From Actinoalloteichus hymeniacidonis (lineage in GTDB: Bacteria > Actinomycetota > Actinomycetes > Mycobacteriales > Pseudonocardiaceae), in NCBI RefSeq assembly GCF_014203365.1, contig NZ_JACHIS010000001.1:4526001-4590000 (forward strand): a DNA stretch of 64,000 nucleotides, read 5' to 3'. How positions within the stretch are numbered: position 1 is the first letter of the stretch; each line of letters begins with the position of its first letter. Below, piece by piece: positions 18,272-26,913 of this stretch. The position numbers and the translations under genes were made by a program. The notes below the pieces were generated by a model. That model did not search any database, was not told where the DNA came from, and saw only the letters and a list, made by a program, of their open reading frames with translations.

Positions 18272-18934
18272 GTGCTCTACGGGTTGACCAAGAACGTCGT
18301 CGGACCACTGGCCCGCCTGGTCTTCCGGCCGAGCATCGAGGGTCTGGAGAACATCCCGAAGTCGGGCCCGGTCATCCTCGCGAGCAATCACCTCTCGGTG
18401 GTCGACAGCCTGGTGATCCCCCTCGTCCTGCCGCGTCGCGTCGCCATCCTGGCCAAGGCCGAGTACTTCGAGGGCAAGACCGTTCGTGGCCGATTGTTGC
18501 GGTGGTTCCTGGGCAGCCTCGGCCACATCCCGGTGCGACGAGGCCATGGCCGCGCGGCGAAGGACGCCCTCCAGCAGGCGGAACGAGTCCTGCTGTCGGG
18601 CGGTGCCTTCGCCATCTATCCCGAGGGAACCCGCTCCACTGACGGCCGGATGTACCGAGGCCGCACCGGGGTGGGGCGGTTGGCGCTGAACACCGGTGCT
18701 CCCGTCGTGCCCATCGCACTGAGCGGCACCGAGGATGTTCAACCGATCGGACGACGCTTCCCCCGAATCAGGCCGATCACCGTGCGGTTCGGCCCGGCGA
18801 TGGACTTCTCCCGATACGACGGGATGGCCACCTCACTCCCTATCCAGCGAGCGGTGACCGACGAGGTCGTCTACCGAATCCTGGAGCTCTCCGGTGCGGA
18901 GTACGTGGACAGCTACCGGCAGGCCGCCGCCTGA
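18272..18934 (+). CDS. Lysophospholipid acyltransferase family protein (PlsC-like)
   Basis: Probable 1-acyl-sn-glycerol-3-phosphate acyltransferase, transferring a fatty acyl chain in phospholipid synthesis at the membrane. The GTG at 18272 has AGGGAG 7 nt upstream. The 220-residue protein has the catalytic HX4D motif in SNHLSVVDS, the glycerol-phosphate binding segment AIYPEGTRSTDG and VPIALSG. No obvious transmembrane helix beyond a hydrophobic N-terminal segment. It precedes dtd by 62 bp on the same strand. Confidence 0.9.
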   Translation: MLYGLTKNVVGPLARLVFRPSIEGLENIPKSGPVILASNHLSVVDSLVIPLVLPRRVAILAKAEYFEGKTVRGRLLRWFLGSLGHIPVRRGHGRAAKDALQQAERVLLSGGAFAIYPEGTRSTDGRMYRGRTGVGRLALNTGAPVVPIALSGTEDVQPIGRRFPRIRPITVRFGPAMDFSRYDGMATSLPIQRAVTDEVVYRILELSGAEYVDSYRQAAA

Positions 18935-18996
18935 TCGACGGCGGGATGTCCGGTGCGCTCGGCAGGCTGTGACTGCGGAAGTGAAGGTTGAGACAC

Positions 18997-19422
18997 ATGA
19001 GAGCGATAGTGGCCAGAGTCTCCCGAGCGTCCGTCCGAGTCGCGGACGAACTGGTCGGCTCGATCGACGAGCCCGGCCTCCTCGTCCTGCTCGGCGTCAC
19101 CCACACGGATGACATTTCGCGAGCGGTGGCGATGGCGGGGAAGCTGCACGAGCTTCGAATCCTGCCCGGCGAGCAGTCGTGCTCGAGCACCGGAGCACCG
19201 CTGTTGGTGGTCAGCCAGTTCACCCTCTACGGAGACACCAGGAGGGGGCGACGACCCTCGTGGAGCGCCTCGGCACCGGCTGCCGAGGCCGAGCCCCTGG
19301 TCGCCGAGGCAATCGCTGAACTGCGACGACGCGGTGCTCGCGTGGCGACCGGACGCTTCGGCGCCGAGATGGCGGTGGAGAGCGTGAACGACGGTCCGTT
19401 CACGGTGCTCGTCGAGGTTTGA
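18997..19422 (+). CDS. dtd: D-aminoacyl-tRNA deacylase
   Basis: Removes D-amino acids (and glycine from tRNA-Ala) from mischarged tRNAs, a translation quality-control step. The ATG at 18997 starts [13 protein letters not shown], the usual family beginning; GAAGG lies 9 nt upstream. The 141 residues contain the substrate-specificity loop SQFTLYGDT and the cross-subunit motif [10 protein letters not shown] with the Gly-Pro that excludes L-amino acids. Confidence 0.94.
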   Translation: MRAIVARVSRASVRVADELVGSIDEPGLLVLLGVTHTDDISRAVAMAGKLHELRILPGEQSCSSTGAPLLVVSQFTLYGDTRRGRRPSWSASAPAAEAEPLVAEAIAELRRRGARVATGRFGAEMAVESVNDGPFTVLVEV

Positions 19423-19689
19423 CGCCTGCCGGTGGTCGGACACCCAGATGTCTGGTGGGTTCTCTCAGGCGATCCTCAGGCACGCCGAAGCAACCCCTGT
19501 GACGACGGCGACGTCTTCTGTGTGTGCGACTCGGGAACGAACCGGGACCCGAGCGCGTTAGCCATATAAGCCGACGTTCCGAGCCAGAGATCCGATCCAC
19601 GGCGCCCTGGCAGGGTGCTCCGCCAGCGCTGTAACGCAGGCGGTGTCCTGCCACAGTTTGCCGACATCCCGTGACAGGGAGGGAAGTCC

Positions 19690-20664
<975 letters not shown>

Positions 20665-20694
20665 TTCGTCGGCCGCATCACCCGAACAGCCGAG

Positions 20695-20723
20695 TTGACT
20701 TGTGATTCAGATCACGGCAATCT
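20695..20723 (+). promoter_or_regulatory. Promoter-like element with CRP-type palindrome
   Basis: TTGACT (20695-20700) and CAATCT (20718-20723) are separated by 17 bp. The spacer is almost entirely TGTGATTCAGATCACG (20701-20716), which matches the CRP consensus TGTGA-N6-TCACA except for the last base. It lies 30 nt after the sigB stop and points into two hairpins with no gene behind them. Confidence 0.5.
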
Positions 20724-20738
20724 CGTAGTCAAGCGCGC

Positions 20739-20767
20739 GCGGGGACGGTCGATCAGCCCGTCCCCGC
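20739..20767 (+). terminator. First hairpin downstream of sigB
   Basis: Perfect 10-bp stem, 20739-20748 with 20758-20767, and a 9-nt loop. A terminator for sigB, or the first stem of a short transcript from the promoter-like element just upstream. Confidence 0.75.
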
Positions 20768-20775
20768 CTCCATCC

Positions 20776-20812
20776 GGGAGGTCGGACTCGTCGGGGGCGA
20801 GTCCGACCTCCC
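20776..20812 (+). terminator. Second hairpin downstream of sigB
   Basis: Perfect 15-bp stem, 20776-20790 with 20798-20812, and a 7-nt G-rich loop. It forms a tandem terminator with the preceding hairpin. Confidence 0.82.
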
Positions 20813-20971
20813 GTCCACGTCCGAGAACGACTCGCGCGCCAACCCGGCCCACTGCCTAGCCCGTCGACCTGGCGCCTCGGCGTGCCCGAGCACCGAGCGG
20901 CATCGGCCGTCGAGGAGACCCAACGCTCGTGCGCGATGCTCCCCTCTCTCCAGCGTGTGTCGTACGCAGCA

Positions 20972-21007
20972 CGATGCCCGGCCCCGCATTCGCGGAACCG
21001 GGCATCG
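20972..21007 (-). terminator. Terminator of the lipoprotein gene
   Basis: 10-bp stem (20972-20981 with 20998-21007) enclosing a nested CCGC/GCGG stem, 39 nt past the stop of the minus-strand lipoprotein gene. Confidence 0.7.
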
Positions 21008-21045
21008 GCTGGGGGGCTGGTCGGTTGGCCTGCTGGGGAACCCGA

Positions 21046-21531
21046 TCAACTCGCTTCGAGGACCACGGTGCGCTCGCCGATCGGCTCGGCCAGTTCGACG
21101 CTGACCGGGCGGATACGGATGTCCTGGGTGCAGATCGCGTCCTCACCGGGGCCGGTCTCCACGAGCTCGATGGTGACCGAGTCCGCGGTCTCCTCGACGA
21201 GCTCGGCGCTGACGACCGTGCAGCCACCCTCGCGGCCATCGGTGCCGACCACGGTGCCGTCCTCGCTGGTCCACACCTCGACGGGGTAGTCCTCGGGCAG
21301 CGCCGCGCTGTCGACCTGCTCGACGGCGAAGGGCTCCGCGTCCGCAGGTGCCTCCTCGATCGGCGGAATCTCCGGCGCGGACATGTCCCGGCTGTGCGAC
21401 TCGGTCGCCTCGGTCTCCTCGGGTGTGGGCGTCCCGCCGTACCCGACGTCGTCTCCGGTATCGGCGCACGCGGAGACTGCCAGGAGCAGGACCCCCGCAC
21501 CTACTGCGTTCATAAGGCGTCTCATGCTCAT
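21046..21531 (-). CDS. Hypothetical lipoprotein
   Basis: A 161-residue secreted lipoprotein that I cannot assign to a family. Signal peptide MSMRRLMNAVGAGVLLLAVS leads to a lipobox with Cys22 (VSAC). The mature protein has an acidic, Thr/Pro/Glu-rich linker of about 45 residues and then a small beta-rich domain with two cysteines (GGCTVVS and DAICTQD) that could form a disulphide. No good ribosome binding site is visible, so the Met at 21525 is an alternative start. Monocistronic, with its own terminator. Confidence 0.72.
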   Translation of the reverse strand: MSMRRLMNAVGAGVLLLAVSACADTGDDVGYGGTPTPEETEATESHSRDMSAPEIPPIEEAPADAEPFAVEQVDSAALPEDYPVEVWTSEDGTVVGTDGREGGCTVVSAELVEETADSVTIELVETGPGEDAICTQDIRIRPVSVELAEPIGERTVVLEAS

Positions 21532-21674
21532 AGGACGGAGTGCGCGCCGGACCGGGTTGCTCCGAATGGTGCAGTTACCTGTTCGTTATCTTCGCGTGGA
21601 CGCCGGGAGGACCGACCGGGCAGCTCGGCGCAGCCACCCGGATCACGCGATGTCGACATCCCTTGCCGGACCGA

Positions 21675-22058
21675 CTATGGCAACGGCCGGATGTCGCGGC
21701 GGAGCGGATGGTCGGCCGGGATCTCGACCAGGACGATGCGCATCCCGTCCGGATCCTCGATCCACGCCTCGTCGAGCCCCCATGGCTCGCGACGGGCCTC
21801 CCGGAGGATGGGTAGATTGCGCCCGCGTAGCTCGTCGAGCGTCGCAGACAGATCACGAACCTGTAGCCACAGGGATTGATCGGGGCTCGCACCGCGACCG
21901 CCCTCTCCGGAGACCTCCAGAAAGCCGGAGCCCAGGAAGAAGACGGTTCCGACGGCGAACTCCCGGTGGACCGCCAGTCCGAGAGTGTCCCGATAGAACG
22001 CCACACTGCGGTCGCGATCCGCCGGTCGCAGCAGCATCCGACCGCTCAAAACCTCCAT
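21675..22058 (-). CDS. VOC superfamily (glyoxalase/bleomycin-resistance-like) protein
   Basis: Small vicinal-oxygen-chelate fold protein of 127 residues. The ATG at 22058 has GAAGGG 7 nt upstream; a GTG two codons earlier is the alternative. Features: MLLRPADRDRSVAFYRDTLG, the first beta-alpha-beta module, and a second module ending DEAWIEDPDGMRIVLVEIP with the usual Glu near the C-terminus. Substrate unknown; such proteins range from dioxygenases to antibiotic-binding proteins. Divergent from the SPFH gene. Confidence 0.85.
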   Translation of the reverse strand: MEVLSGRMLLRPADRDRSVAFYRDTLGLAVHREFAVGTVFFLGSGFLEVSGEGGRGASPDQSLWLQVRDLSATLDELRGRNLPILREARREPWGLDEAWIEDPDGMRIVLVEIPADHPLRRDIRPLP

Positions 22059-22152
22059 AGCCACGCCCTTCTCCGCTCGAAGTCAGGATCTTCAGCCTCG
22101 CACGGCCCGAGGACTCCTACCGGACTCAGCAGGATCGATCTCGCCCTGCCGA

Positions 22153-22181
22153 TCAAAAATCTGATATCAGTTTGCTATAGT
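22153..22181 (+). promoter_or_regulatory. Probable SPFH promoter with palindromic operator
   Basis: TATAGT at 22176-22181 is a good -10 candidate. Between it and the -35 position (22153-22158, TCAAAA, weak) lies CTGATATCAG (22161-22170), a perfect 10-bp palindrome in an A/T-rich patch. A repressor bound there would block polymerase. The start codon of the SPFH gene is 31 bp downstream of the -10. Confidence 0.45.
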
Positions 22182-22212
22182 CGGCGGCAACGGAGAACAA
22201 CGGGAGGAAACC

Positions 22213-23127
22213 ATGACCACCTCGACACCGGCTATCGAGCAGGTGCCCATGCCGGCACCGGTAGTCCGCGAACGGAAAGCGTTCGTGGCATCCGGACCAC
22301 TCATGCTGCTGCTCGGGTTCATCCTGCTCGTCGGCGGAGTGATCCTCGGCTTGGCGGGCATCGACCGCGGCATCGCACTCATCGGCGTGGCCGCAGTCGT
22401 GCTGATCCTGGGGATCGTCATCCTCAGCGGCCTGATCATGGTGCAGCCCCGCGAGGCGCGTGTCCTGCAATTCCTCGGCCGTTACACCGGCACCGTCCGT
22501 GAGGACGGACTGCGCTGGGTCAACCCCTTCACCTCACGCACCAAGGTCTCGACCAGGATCCGCAACCACGAGACCACCGTCCTCAAGGTCAACGACGCGG
22601 ATGGCAGCCCCATCGAGATCGCGGCCGTGGTCGTCTGGCACGTCGAGGACTCGGCACGGGCCATGTTCGAGGTCGACAGCTTCGTCCGGTTCGTCCAGAC
22701 CCAGACGGAGACCGCGGTCCGTCACATCGCCACCAGCTACCCCTACGACTCCAACAGCTCGACCCGAACCTCCTTGCGCGAGAATGCCGAGGACATCACC
22801 GAGCAGCTGTCCGCCGAGATCGGGCTCCGGGTGGAGTCCGCCGGGGTCAGGGTCATCGAGTCGCGATTGACCCACCTGGCCTACGCACCGGAGATCGCCC
22901 AGGCCATGCTGCAGCGGCAGCAGGCAGGCGCGGTCGTCGCCGCCCGTACTCGCATCGTCGAAGGCGCCGTCGGCATGGTGGAGATGGCGTTGGACAAGAT
23001 CGCCGAACACGGCGTGGTCGAGCTCGACGAGGAACGGAAGGCAACCATGGTCAGCAACCTTCTAGTGGTTCTGTGCGGCGACCGGTCCACGCAACCGGTG
23101 GTCAACACGGGATCCCTCTACCAGTAG
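22213..23127 (+). CDS. SPFH domain (stomatin/prohibitin/flotillin) membrane protein
   Basis: Membrane scaffold protein of 304 residues. Two hydrophobic segments at about 29-50 and 54-76 form a hairpin anchor, followed by the SPFH/Band 7 domain ([20 protein letters not shown], then [19 protein letters not shown]) and a C-terminal helix with [31 protein letters not shown] precedes the ATG. Such proteins organise membrane microdomains and oligomerise. The next gene starts 4 nt after its stop, so the two are translationally coupled. Confidence 0.9.
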   Translation: MTTSTPAIEQVPMPAPVVRERKAFVASGPLMLLLGFILLVGGVILGLAGIDRGIALIGVAAVVLILGIVILSGLIMVQPREARVLQFLGRYTGTVREDGLRWVNPFTSRTKVSTRIRNHETTVLKVNDADGSPIEIAAVVVWHVEDSARAMFEVDSFVRFVQTQTETAVRHIATSYPYDSNSSTRTSLRENAEDITEQLSAEIGLRVESAGVRVIESRLTHLAYAPEIAQAMLQRQQAGAVVAARTRIVEGAVGMVEMALDKIAEHGVVELDEERKATMVSNLLVVLCGDRSTQPVVNTGSLYQ

Positions 23128-23131
23128 CGCC

Positions 23132-23380
23132 GTGGCGGAGCGAAAAAGCGTCCTCCTCAGGTTGGACCCAGCGGTGCACGACGCGCTGGTGCGGTGGGCC
23201 AACGATGATCTGCGCAGTGCGAACTCGCAGATCGAATTCCTCCTCCGCCGTGCCCTCGACTCCGCTGGACGACTCCCCAAGAACGCAGGTAAGCCCGCCC
23301 GGCGCGGTCGACCACCCAAGAAACAACCTGACGAGCCGCCACCCGAGACCGACCCCGTCGAGAAACCGATAGACGAGTGA
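23132..23380 (+). CDS. Ribbon-helix-helix (Arc-like) small protein
   Basis: An 82-residue basic protein coupled to the SPFH gene. The first 50 residues fit a ribbon-helix-helix fold: a short strand (KSVLLRLD) and two helices (AVHDALVRWANDDLR and ANSQIEFLLRRALDS). A Pro/Lys-rich tail carries an AT-hook-like GRPPKK. It probably binds DNA and may autoregulate the operon through the CTGATATCAG palindrome; that is inference. No toxin-like partner is adjacent, so an antitoxin role is not supported. Confidence 0.75.
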   Translation: MAERKSVLLRLDPAVHDALVRWANDDLRSANSQIEFLLRRALDSAGRLPKNAGKPARRGRPPKKQPDEPPPETDPVEKPIDE

Positions 23381-23424
23381 ATCGGCGTAGTACGCGATCG
23401 AAGTCGACCGACTCGCAGTGCCTC

Positions 23425-23464
23425 GGCGGAGGTGCTACTCGAAACCTCGGGTAGCATCTCCGCC
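23425..23464 (+). promoter_or_regulatory. 14-bp dyad overlapping probable promoter of the aroF leader
   Basis: Arms 23425-23438 and 23451-23464 are complementary over 14 bp with one G-T pair. The right arm contains TAGCAT (23452-23457), a plausible -10 element, and ends exactly where the leader-peptide GTG begins. With a -10 here transcription would start at about 23464-23465, making the leader message leaderless, which agrees with the lack of a ribosome binding site. The dyad could then be a DNA operator. Confidence 0.45.
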
Positions 23465-23530
23465 GTGCAGCGCTATTGGTGGTTTACCGAGCCGGCCCTG
23501 GGTGGGCCGGGCGGCGAGACCACGCGCTGA
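23465..23530 (+). CDS. Aromatic amino acid leader peptide (AroR-like)
   Basis: A 21-codon open frame starting GTG at 23465 and ending TGA at 23530. Its start reads MQRYWWFTEP, with Tyr, Trp, Trp and Phe in four consecutive codons (23474-23485), then a Gly-rich tail ending ETTR. Trp is a rare residue, so two Trp flanked by Tyr and Phe 121 nt before the stop-to-start gap of a DAHP synthase gene is very unlikely by chance. Ribosome stalling on any of the three aromatic codons would report shortage. An aroR leader before aroF is known in Corynebacterium glutamicum (from memory); this one differs in carrying all three residues. Confidence 0.82.
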   Translation: MQRYWWFTEPALGGPGGETTR

Positions 23531-23614
23531 CCAGACAACTCCCATCCAGAGCCGGCGAACAGGGTCTTCTCCCTGTTCTCGCGTGCACTGCCCATTCATG
23601 GCAGGCCGGCTCTG
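23492..23614 (+). promoter_or_regulatory. Transcription attenuator of the DAHP synthase gene
   Basis: Four pairing segments follow the YWWF codons. Segments 1 (23492-23498) and 2 (23504-23510) form a 7-bp hairpin inside the leader. Segments 3 (23547-23556) and 4 (23605-23614) form a 10-bp stem enclosing a perfect 8-bp hairpin (23557-23564 with 23571-23578), a likely terminator. A ribosome stalled at YWWF would cover segment 1 and free segment 2 (GCCGG, 23506-23510) to pair with segment 3 (CCGGC, 23552-23556), preventing termination. The logic is the standard attenuator scheme; the exact pairings are inferred by eye. Confidence 0.7.
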
Positions 23615-23651
23615 ATGCTGTTGGGGTTCGGTCTGCGGAAAGGCGCCGATC

Positions 23652-24740
23652 GTGTCCCTCGCAATCCCCGCCAGCACCGACTCGGTTCGAGATCGGCATA
23701 TCGCCGAGATCAGGCCGTTGGTCTCCCCCGCCCTGCTCCGTGACGAACTGCCGCTGAGCGACGATGCCGCTCGGGTCGTCACCACCGGACGGGACGAGGT
23801 CACCGACATCCTCGACGGTCGGGACGATCGCCTACTCGTCGTGGTCGGACCATGTTCGGTGCACGACCCGGACGCCGCGCTGACCTACGCTCGCCGATTG
23901 GCCGAGCTCGCCCAATCGGTAGGCACGGAACTGCGCATCGTGATGCGCGTCTACTTCGAGAAGCCCCGCACCACGCTCGGGTGGAAGGGCTTGATCAACG
24001 ACCCCGAGCTCGACGGCAGCTTCCAGGTCAACAAGGGCCTGCGGTTGGCGCGGAAGCTGCTGTTGGATATCCTCGATCTCGGTCTGCCGGTCGGCTGCGA
24101 ATTCCTCGACCCGATCACACCGCAGTACATCTCCGACACCGTGAGCTGGGGCTCCATCGGCGCGCGGACCGCACAGAGCCAGGTGCACCGACAACTCTCC
24201 AGCGGCCTGTCGATGCCCATCGGCATCAAGAACGGCACCGACGGGGATGTACAGGTCGCGGTCGATGCCGTCGCTGCGGCAGGCTCCAGCCACGTCTTCA
24301 CCGGCATCACCGACGGCGGTTTGGCCGCGATCCTGCGCACCACCGGCAACCCCGACTGCCATGTCGTGCTCCGAGGTAGCTCGGCGGGACCCAACTACGA
24401 CGCGGCGACGATCGCCACGACGATGGACCTCCTGCGATCCGCCGGACTGCCTGCCCGCGCGATCGTCGACGCCAGCCACGGCAACAGCGGCAAGGACCAC
24501 CGAAGGCAACCGGTCGTCGCGGGCGAACTCGCCGAGCGATTGGCCGGGGGCGAACAGGGACTGGTCGGCGTGATGCTGGAGAGCTTCCTCGTCGAGGGCA
24601 GGCAGAACGTCGTGGCGGGCGAGGAACTCCGCTACGGCCAGAGCATCACCGACGCCTGCATGAGCTGGGAATCGACCGAGTCCACGCTGCGTACGCTGGC
24701 CGACGCCGTCGCCCGACGGCGCGGCGCAGCGGCAGGCTGA
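23652..24740 (+). CDS. aroF: 3-deoxy-7-phosphoheptulonate (DAHP) synthase, type I
   Basis: First enzyme of the shikimate pathway: condenses phosphoenolpyruvate and erythrose 4-phosphate. The GTG at 23652 has GGAAAGG 8 nt upstream. The 362-residue protein is of the AroFGH (type I alpha) class: VVGPCSVHDP with the metal Cys, KPRTTLGWKGLIND, GIKNGTDGD, and DASHGNSGKDHRRQ with the metal His. Actinobacteria often carry a type II enzyme instead or as well. Expression is probably controlled by the leader peptide and attenuator upstream. Confidence 0.94.
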   Translation: MSLAIPASTDSVRDRHIAEIRPLVSPALLRDELPLSDDAARVVTTGRDEVTDILDGRDDRLLVVVGPCSVHDPDAALTYARRLAELAQSVGTELRIVMRVYFEKPRTTLGWKGLINDPELDGSFQVNKGLRLARKLLLDILDLGLPVGCEFLDPITPQYISDTVSWGSIGARTAQSQVHRQLSSGLSMPIGIKNGTDGDVQVAVDAVAAAGSSHVFTGITDGGLAAILRTTGNPDCHVVLRGSSAGPNYDAATIATTMDLLRSAGLPARAIVDASHGNSGKDHRRQPVVAGELAERLAGGEQGLVGVMLESFLVEGRQNVVAGEELRYGQSITDACMSWESTESTLRTLADAVARRRGAAAG

Positions 24741-24834
24741 CCGATCCGGTGACCACGCCGGGAGGACTCCGGGCAGCCCGCAGGCTCGGAGCCCCCGGCG
24801 TCGGGGCCGATCGATCGGTGGACTCGAACCTCGG

Positions 24835-25305
24835 TCAGACCAGGCCCTCGAAGGCGTCGTCGAGGTACGCGCCGAAGTCGGGGCCCGCTTGATTGGTCAA
24901 CACGTGCCGCATCCACGCTGCGCGTTCGTAACCGGTGACCGCCAGTTCCCAGACCGTCGCGGCGGGCGCGTCACGGACCTCGACGAACTCCTCGGGCCGC
25001 TCGACCGGCGCGTGGAAGGTGCGTTGCCACAGTTCATGCCGCCGCATCCACCAGTCCACCGACACCACGCACGCGTTCCGTGCGTCGTGGGCAACGAGGT
25101 AGGCGACACCGTGGGCACCCTGATCGGCTCCGACCGCGCCCAGGACCTCCACCGCACGCGAGACACCCGCGTCGACCAGTTCGGCTCTCGGATACCAGGT
25201 GCCCTCCGCGATGCCATAACACTTGATCCGCCAACCACCCGCCTCCTCGATGCCGAGGAAACGAACCGGACGCGGGGCATAGGACGTGTCTGTCCGAGGC
25301 TGCAC
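24835..25305 (-). CDS. Conserved hypothetical protein
   Basis: A 156-residue soluble protein without a family I recognise. GTG start at 25305 with AGGA 7 nt upstream. The sequence is rich in aromatic residues (VSVDWWMRRHELWQRTF) and Glu/Asp, begins with a strand-like PRPVRFLGIEEAGGWRIKCY, and ends in an amphipathic DFGAYLDDAFEGL. There is no signal peptide or helix anchor. Convergent with the DAHP synthase gene; codon usage looks native. Confidence 0.7.
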   Translation of the reverse strand: MQPRTDTSYAPRPVRFLGIEEAGGWRIKCYGIAEGTWYPRAELVDAGVSRAVEVLGAVGADQGAHGVAYLVAHDARNACVVSVDWWMRRHELWQRTFHAPVERPEEFVEVRDAPAATVWELAVTGYERAAWMRHVLTNQAGPDFGAYLDDAFEGLV

Positions 25306-25407
25306 GCGGTCATCCTGATGCCGCCGGACACCGCTTGTCGACCGCCAGGGGAGAACCGATACCGGACCTATGCCCGCTATTCGTTCAGAATGCTGGTGGG
25401 CGTCGAT

Positions 25408-26214
25408 TCAGGTTCCGAAGATCAGACGTGCGCCGAGGGTCAAGGCCATCGCCGCCACCACGGAGAGGAAGACCCGTCGCACGAAGCCCGAGCCCTGACG
25501 GGTGGCGATCAGCGCCCCCGTGACGCTGCCTGCGATGTTGCAGGCCGCCATCGTCAGACCGAGTCCCCACAGCACCTTGCCTGCGGGAATGAAGTAGCAC
25601 AGCGCTCCGAGGTTCGTGGCGGTGTTGACCAGCTTGGCCGTCGCCGAAGCGTGCAGGAACGCGTAGCCGAGCATCCCGACCAATAGGAAGACCAGGAACG
25701 ATCCGGTGCCGGGGCCGGCCAGCCCGTCCCAGAAGCCGATGGTGAGGCCACCCAGCGCGGCCAACGCGATCTGTGCTCGGCGGCCGAAGCGCGGGGTCTC
25801 CACCGAGCCGAGTGCCGGTTTGCGCCAGGTATAGATTCCGACGCCCACCAGGGCGATCAACACGACCCAGTTGAGCACGTCGGTGGGCAGCAGGTTCGCG
25901 AAGGCCGCCCCGCCGACCGCGCCCCCGAAGGCGATCAGTGCCATAGGCACCGCCGTCCACCAGTCGATACGCGTCCGTCGAGCGTAGGTCGGGACCGCCG
26001 AGGCCGTGCCTGCGAACGCCGCCACCTTGCTCGTGGCCAGACTCAGCAGGGTGTCGCCACCCGGCATGACCAGCAGCAGCGCGGGCAGCTGTATCAGTCC
26101 CCCGCCTCCGACGATCGCGTCGACGGCACCTGCGGCGAAGGCCGCGACGCATAAGAAGAGAAGCGCTGCCAGGGACACGTCGGCGAACCCGGCCCACTCC
26201 AGAGGACTCGACAC
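25408..26214 (-). CDS. TSUP (TauE/SafE) family membrane permease
   Basis: Eight-helix transporter of 268 residues, the YfcA/TauE/SafE group that moves sulfite, sulfoacetate or other organic anions. Both repeats carry the family Gly-rich motifs: VDAIVGGGGLIQLPALLL with the ATSKVAAFAGT segment in the first, and IGFWDGLAGPGTGSFLVF with SATAKLVNTATN in the second. No metabolic partner is adjacent, so the substrate is unknown. It is divergent from rpsT. Confidence 0.9.
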   Translation of the reverse strand: MSSPLEWAGFADVSLAALLFLCVAAFAAGAVDAIVGGGGLIQLPALLLVMPGGDTLLSLATSKVAAFAGTASAVPTYARRTRIDWWTAVPMALIAFGGAVGGAAFANLLPTDVLNWVVLIALVGVGIYTWRKPALGSVETPRFGRRAQIALAALGGLTIGFWDGLAGPGTGSFLVFLLVGMLGYAFLHASATAKLVNTATNLGALCYFIPAGKVLWGLGLTMAACNIAGSVTGALIATRQGSGFVRRVFLSVVAAMALTLGARLIFGT

Positions 26215-26319
26215 CCATCGAGCCTACGATCAGTGCGTGGCGGCTCAGACCTGCGTCGATGGCGAGAATCGTCACAGCCCGACCGGCTTCCGGCGCCCCA
26301 CGGCGCGCGGTTTCCCGGC

Positions 26320-26328
26320 TGTTAGACT
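26320..26328 (+). promoter_or_regulatory. Probable rpsT promoter (extended -10)
   Basis: TG-T-TAGACT: an extended -10 element with TAGACT at 26323-26328 in the divergent spacer before rpsT. The -35 region is weak, as extended -10 promoters allow. It implies a 5' leader of about 130 nt. Confidence 0.45.
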
Positions 26329-26466
26329 GCGCCGTCGTGCCGTGTGGCATTCCGCCATGGAGGAAGACTGTCGTTCCCGATCCGGGCTTCGCCTGCGTGA
26401 ACGCTCGGCAGCGCCACGAGAGATACGCGGCACGACTGACACACATCGAGACCGAGGGGTTGTCGC

Positions 26467-26727
26467 ATGGCGAACATCAAGTCACAGGTCAAGCGGATCC
26501 GGACCAACGAGAAGGCCCGGCTTCGGAACAAGGCGGTGAAGTCCTCGGTCAAGACCGCGATCCGCAAGTTCCGTGAGGCTGCCGAGGCCGGCGACAAGGA
26601 CAAGGCCATCACGTTGAGCCGCGAGGCGGGCCGCAAGCTGGACAAGGCTGCCAGCAAGGGCGTCATCCACGCGAACCAGGCCGCCAACAAGAAGTCGGCG
26701 ATCGCCAAGCGCGTGAACCAGCTCTGA
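26467..26727 (+). CDS. rpsT: 30S ribosomal protein S20
   Basis: Small basic ribosomal protein of 86 residues that binds 16S rRNA. Starts [19 protein letters not shown], the standard S20 beginning, and ends [12 protein letters not shown]; Lys and Arg make up about a quarter of the protein. Facing holA in convergent orientation, as Rv2412 faces Rv2413c. Two hairpins follow. Confidence 0.97.
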   Translation: MANIKSQVKRIRTNEKARLRNKAVKSSVKTAIRKFREAAEAGDKDKAITLSREAGRKLDKAASKGVIHANQAANKKSAIAKRVNQL

Positions 26728-26734
26728 GCTGTCT

Positions 26735-26753
26735 GCCAGGACTTCGTCCTGGC
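26735..26753 (+). terminator. rpsT terminator hairpin
   Basis: Perfect 8-bp stem (26735-26742 with 26746-26753), loop TTC, starting 7 nt after the rpsT stop. Confidence 0.65.
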
Positions 26754-26820
26754 TATCCGTGACGCAGGCCGTCGGCCGCGTACAGCGGCAGCTCGGTGGC
26801 GCACGGACAGGTCGATCGAG

Positions 26821-26847
26821 ACCGCCGAGGGGCATTCCCTCGGCGGT
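26821..26847. terminator. Bidirectional terminator, rpsT/holA
   Basis: Perfect 11-bp stem (26821-26831 with 26837-26847), 5-nt loop, followed on the plus strand by a CTTTTC run. It lies between convergent rpsT and holA. Confidence 0.85.
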
Positions 26848-26913
26848 CTCTCGCTTTTCAGAGCGTCGGAGCGCGGTGACACAGGAGACCGCACCGCCGC
26901 AGACGCAGGTCTC

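Noticed and set aside
23132-23380. Toxin-antitoxin module for the RHH protein
   Set aside because: No small toxin-like gene is adjacent; its coupled neighbour is an SPFH membrane protein.
24780-24820. Terminator between aroF and the convergent hypothetical gene
   Set aside because: The GC-rich inverted repeat there is short and imperfect; I could not support a stable stem.
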